The translations under genes were made by a program, and so were the position numbers. Shown here one piece after another: positions 11,646 through 14,270 of a stretch of 14,270 nt of DNA. Origin of the DNA: Betaproteobacteria bacterium (GTDB lineage Bacteria > Pseudomonadota > Gammaproteobacteria > Burkholderiales > Burkholderiaceae_C). Below the pieces are notes generated by a model that did no database searches, was not told the DNA's origin, and worked only from the letters and a program-made list of their open reading frames with translations. How positions within the stretch are numbered: position 1 is the stretch's first letter; each line of letters starts with the position of its first letter. The DNA is taken from contig RFTR01000030.1 in assembly GCA_009923345.1 (NCBI GenBank), forward strand, positions 1-14,270. The letters are read 5' to 3'.

Positions 11646-13748
11646 ATGAGCACACTCACTCTGTCAACGATTCGACAGAACTTGTCGAAATTTGACCTCA
11701 CCGGACTCAGTATTCCGGTGGTGGTGCTCGTCATCATGGCCATGTTGGTGTTGCCACTGCCACCGCTGTTGTTAGACTTTTTGTTTACTTTCAACATCAT
11801 GTGCAGTCTGGTGGTCATCATGATCGCCATCAGCACCCGTAAGCCGCTCGAGTTTTCATCCTTTCCCACCGTCCTCTTATTTGCCACCATGTTGCGCTTG
11901 GCGCTGAACGTGGCGTCGACCCGTGTCATCTTGGTCCACGGCCATGAAGGCGCCCATGCGGCGGGCAAAGTGGTAGCCGCTTTCGGCGAATTCGTGATCG
12001 CCGGCAACTATGTGGTCGGTTTCATCATTTTTGCGATTTTGATGATCATTAACTTTATTGTGGTGACCAAAGGCGCAGGACGCGTCTCCGAAGTGAACGC
12101 CCGCTTTACCTTAGACGCCATGCCAGGCAAGCAAATGTCGATTGACGCCGACTTGAATGCCGGCGTAATTGACCAGGAAACTGCCAAGAAGCGTCGCGCC
12201 GAATTGGCCCAAGAATCTGATTTCTTCGGTTCGATGGACGGCGCTTCAAAATTTGTGAGCGGTGACGCCATAGCGGGCTTGTTGATTCTGTTGATCAACT
12301 TGATCGGCGGCTTGATCATCGGTATCGCCCAACACGACCTGCCCGTTGCAGAAGCCGGCAAACTCTACACCTTGCTGACTATTGGTGACGGCTTGGTCGC
12401 GCAAATCCCATCTCTGTTGTTGTCACTGGCTACCGCCATCGTGGTGACCCGTGTGACGACCACCGAGTCGATCACGGAGCAGGCCTCCACCCAGTTGGCC
12501 AACCCAACCGCACTCTTTATATCTGCTGCTATCTTGGTCATTCTGGGCATGGTGCCTGGCATGCCACACCTGATGTTCATCACTTTGTCAGCAGCCTCTG
12601 CGGGTTTGGGCCTGATGATCATCTCTAAAGAAGTGCAAGAAGAACAAGCCGTCCAAGCGGAAAAAGACGCAGCGCCCGCCGAGGGCCCTAAAGAACTCGA
12701 CTGGGACGACGTCGACCAAGTCGACCTCATCGGTTTGGAAATTGGTTACGGCCTCATTCCTTTGGTCAACGCTGAAACTGGCGGCGAGCTGATGTCACGC
12801 GTCAAAGGCGTACGCAAGAAACTCTCTGCCGAGTTGGGCTTTCTGGTCCAACCTGTGCGTATCCGCGACGACCTCAATATCGATCCAGACTCTTACAACA
12901 TCGTGCTCAAAGGCGTGGTGCGTGGCAAGGGCGAAGTCAAAGTCGGTCGCGAATTGGCGATCAACCCTGGTCAGGTTTATGGCCAGCTCGAAGGTATTGC
13001 CACCCGCGAACCCGCATTTGGTTTGGAAGCGGTGTGGATCGAACCTTCACAACGCGACCAAGCCCGTACCCTGGGCTACACCGTGGTCGATGCGGCGACG
13101 GCTATTTCGACCCACCTCAATAAAGTCTTGCGTGAAAACGCGGCCGATTTGCTCAGCCACGACGAAACCCAGCAATTGCTCGACAAACTCGCGTCCAAGT
13201 CGCCCAAGATCGTGGAAGACTTGGTCCCCGGCAAATTGTCTTTGGGCATCTTGACACGTACTTTGCAAAACCTGTTGCAAGAGTCCGTCTCGATTCGTGA
13301 CATGCGCACGATTGCCGAAGCGTTGACCGAAGCCAGTACCCGTACCCAAGACCCCGAACAACTCACTGCCATCGTGCGTCCCAAGTTGGGCCGCATGATC
13401 ATGCAAAACCTCATCGACGGCGACAACAGCTTGCAAGTCATGACCTTGGAGCCCACGCTTGAGCAGTTGCTACACAACGTGTTGCAACAAAGCCAGCCTG
13501 GCCAGCCCGTCGTGATGGAGCCGACCTTGGCTGAAAACTTATTTGCCGCATTGCGCGAAGGTGCGCGCGCCGTAGAAGATATGGGACACCCTGCCGTGTT
13601 GGTGGTCTCTCCAGTGATCCGAGGCTGGCTCTCGAAAGCCGCACGCTTCCGTGTGAACGATTTGACAGTGCTGTCCTACAGCGAAATCCCAGATGACCAA
13701 GCCGTCAAAGTGATCCACACGGTGGACGCCAAGAACAAAAACGACTGA
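11646..13748 (+). CDS. flhA: Flagellar type III export gate protein FlhA
   Basis: FlhA is the large ring-forming component of the flagellar export gate. It uses the proton motive force and docks chaperone-substrate complexes through its cytoplasmic domain. The 700-residue product has the normal length. An N-terminal membrane half (about 20-330) has eight hydrophobic segments. The FHIPEP-family signature is clear: TMLRLALNVASTRVIL (81-96), then GRVSEVNARFTLDAMPGKQM at about 145-164. A linker follows, then the cytoplasmic domain (about 360-700), with GLEAVWI and an intact C-terminal MRTIAEAL region. The ATG at 11646 is preceded only by a weak GGA. It is divergent from fliK and followed by flhF after 34 bp, forming an operon read from the sigma-54 promoter. 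Confidence 0.98.
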   Translation: MSTLTLSTIRQNLSKFDLTGLSIPVVVLVIMAMLVLPLPPLLLDFLFTFNIMCSLVVIMIAISTRKPLEFSSFPTVLLFATMLRLALNVASTRVILVHGHEGAHAAGKVVAAFGEFVIAGNYVVGFIIFAILMIINFIVVTKGAGRVSEVNARFTLDAMPGKQMSIDADLNAGVIDQETAKKRRAELAQESDFFGSMDGASKFVSGDAIAGLLILLINLIGGLIIGIAQHDLPVAEAGKLYTLLTIGDGLVAQIPSLLLSLATAIVVTRVTTTESITEQASTQLANPTALFISAAILVILGMVPGMPHLMFITLSAASAGLGLMIISKEVQEEQAVQAEKDAAPAEGPKELDWDDVDQVDLIGLEIGYGLIPLVNAETGGELMSRVKGVRKKLSAELGFLVQPVRIRDDLNIDPDSYNIVLKGVVRGKGEVKVGRELAINPGQVYGQLEGIATREPAFGLEAVWIEPSQRDQARTLGYTVVDAATAISTHLNKVLRENAADLLSHDETQQLLDKLASKSPKIVEDLVPGKLSLGILTRTLQNLLQESVSIRDMRTIAEALTEASTRTQDPEQLTAIVRPKLGRMIMQNLIDGDNSLQVMTLEPTLEQLLHNVLQQSQPGQPVVMEPTLAENLFAALREGARAVEDMGHPAVLVVSPVIRGWLSKAARFRVNDLTVLSYSEIPDDQAVKVIHTVDAKNKND

Positions 13749-13782
13749 TTTAAACCATTGACCAAGACAGAGTGAGCAACTT

Positions 13783-14270
13783 ATGGAACTCAAACGAATC
13801 CTCGCCCGCAATGCAAGAGCCGCCAACGAAAAGGCGATCGCGCAATACGGTCCTGACGTGCTGGTCATTTCCAGCAGCCAGGTCAATGGCCTGACCGAGC
13901 TCATCGTGGCAGTCGATCTTCCAGCGCTTACTACAGAAGAAGCCGAACCGTTTCTCAAAACAGAATTTGCTAACGCCTCTAATAAAGAGCCCGCCAGCAA
14001 ATTTGACGTGCTCTTGGGCCAAACCTTGGAAGACAACAAGCGCCAAGCGCGTGAACGCCAAGCCACCCAAGTGGCCAAGCCGATCATCCAAGTCAACGCC
14101 AAAGCAGAGCCGGTGAAAGCGAAAGTTACCGCCAAGCCCACAGCCAAAGCCAAAGCCAGCGAAGCCGAACAAGAAATCCGCGACCACGAAATGGTGCGTG
14201 GCCGTGAGATCGTCGAACTCGTGCGTGAAGAGTTGGCTTCTTTGCGCCGCGAATTCAAACTGAGCCAACA
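13783..14270 (+). CDS. flhF: Flagellar biosynthesis GTPase FlhF (N-terminal 162 residues, 3' end off the window)
   Basis: FlhF is an SRP-type GTPase related to Ffh and FtsY that sets the number and polar position of flagella, usually with FlhG. Only the B domain and linker are visible. MELKRILARNARAANEKAIAQ and YGPDVLVISS match the typical FlhF opening. A Lys/Ala/Pro-rich linker (about 100-130) follows, then a helix (EIVELVREELASLRREF) that precedes the NG domain in relatives. The GTPase motifs lie beyond the right edge. The ATG at 13783 lies 34 bp after the flhA stop with GAGTGAG upstream. Gene order flhA-flhF supports the call, and flhG probably follows. Confidence 0.88.
   Translation, partial: MELKRILARNARAANEKAIAQYGPDVLVISSSQVNGLTELIVAVDLPALTTEEAEPFLKTEFANASNKEPASKFDVLLGQTLEDNKRQARERQATQVAKPIIQVNAKAEPVKAKVTAKPTAKAKASEAEQEIRDHEMVRGREIVELVREELASLRREFKLSQ

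Noticed and set aside
13539..14258. Long minus-strand open frame (239 codons) over the flhA end and flhF, with another at 13750-14268
   Set aside because: Both are antisense to the clearly real flhA and flhF, overlap each other in different frames and give low-complexity products. They result from codon bias on the opposite strand.

Overview
The window reads as ordinary chromosome of a motile, aerobic betaproteobacterium. Burkholderiales fits best and Comamonadaceae-like is a guess. Three things point there: a PP0621-type small gene beside ampD, a YpjD/CcsA-type gene divergent from ffh, and a class Ia ribonucleotide reductase under paired NrdR boxes. Base composition looks balanced by eye. 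I see no tRNA, rRNA, CRISPR array, insertion sequence or phage gene, and no sign of recent transfer. Coding density is high, and the only gene-free stretch over 300 bases is 906-1259.

Region 1 (1-2916, all minus strand) reads ypjD/ccsA-like > PP0621-like > ampD > nrdA (cut by the left edge). The first three are joined by 4-nt stop/start overlaps and are almost certainly one operon. nrdA is separated by 354 bases that hold its own promoter. That promoter has a -35/-10 pair with a 17-bp spacer, overlapped by two NrdR boxes 32 bp apart. A run of nine A's at the 3' end of ampD lies where a one-base slip would open a 37-38 residue C-terminal extension.

Region 2 (2934-5698) has ffh (SRP GTPase) on plus and miaB (tRNA methylthiotransferase) on minus. 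They converge and overlap by the four bases CTAA. The miaB start codon is preceded directly by a perfect 6-bp inverted repeat.

Region 3 (5832-7489) holds a membrane-anchored coiled-coil protein with a complete C-terminal alpha-carbonic anhydrase domain (plus). It converges, again through CTAA, on a 154-residue protein with a helix-turn-helix-like N-terminus and a C-terminal membrane helix (minus). I find this pair the least explained part of the window.

Region 4 (7545-14270) is flagellar. fliK-fliL-fliM-fliN run on minus (hook-length control, stator-associated protein, C-ring). Divergently, flhA-flhF run on plus (export gate; SRP-type GTPase for polar flagellar placement, cut by the right edge). 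The 188-bp fliK/flhA spacer holds a textbook sigma-54 -24/-12 element for flhA. A 9-bp hairpin starts at base +2 of the predicted transcript, and a GTGAC-AG-GTCAC palindrome lies near -76. The usual fliO-P-Q-R genes do not follow fliN here.
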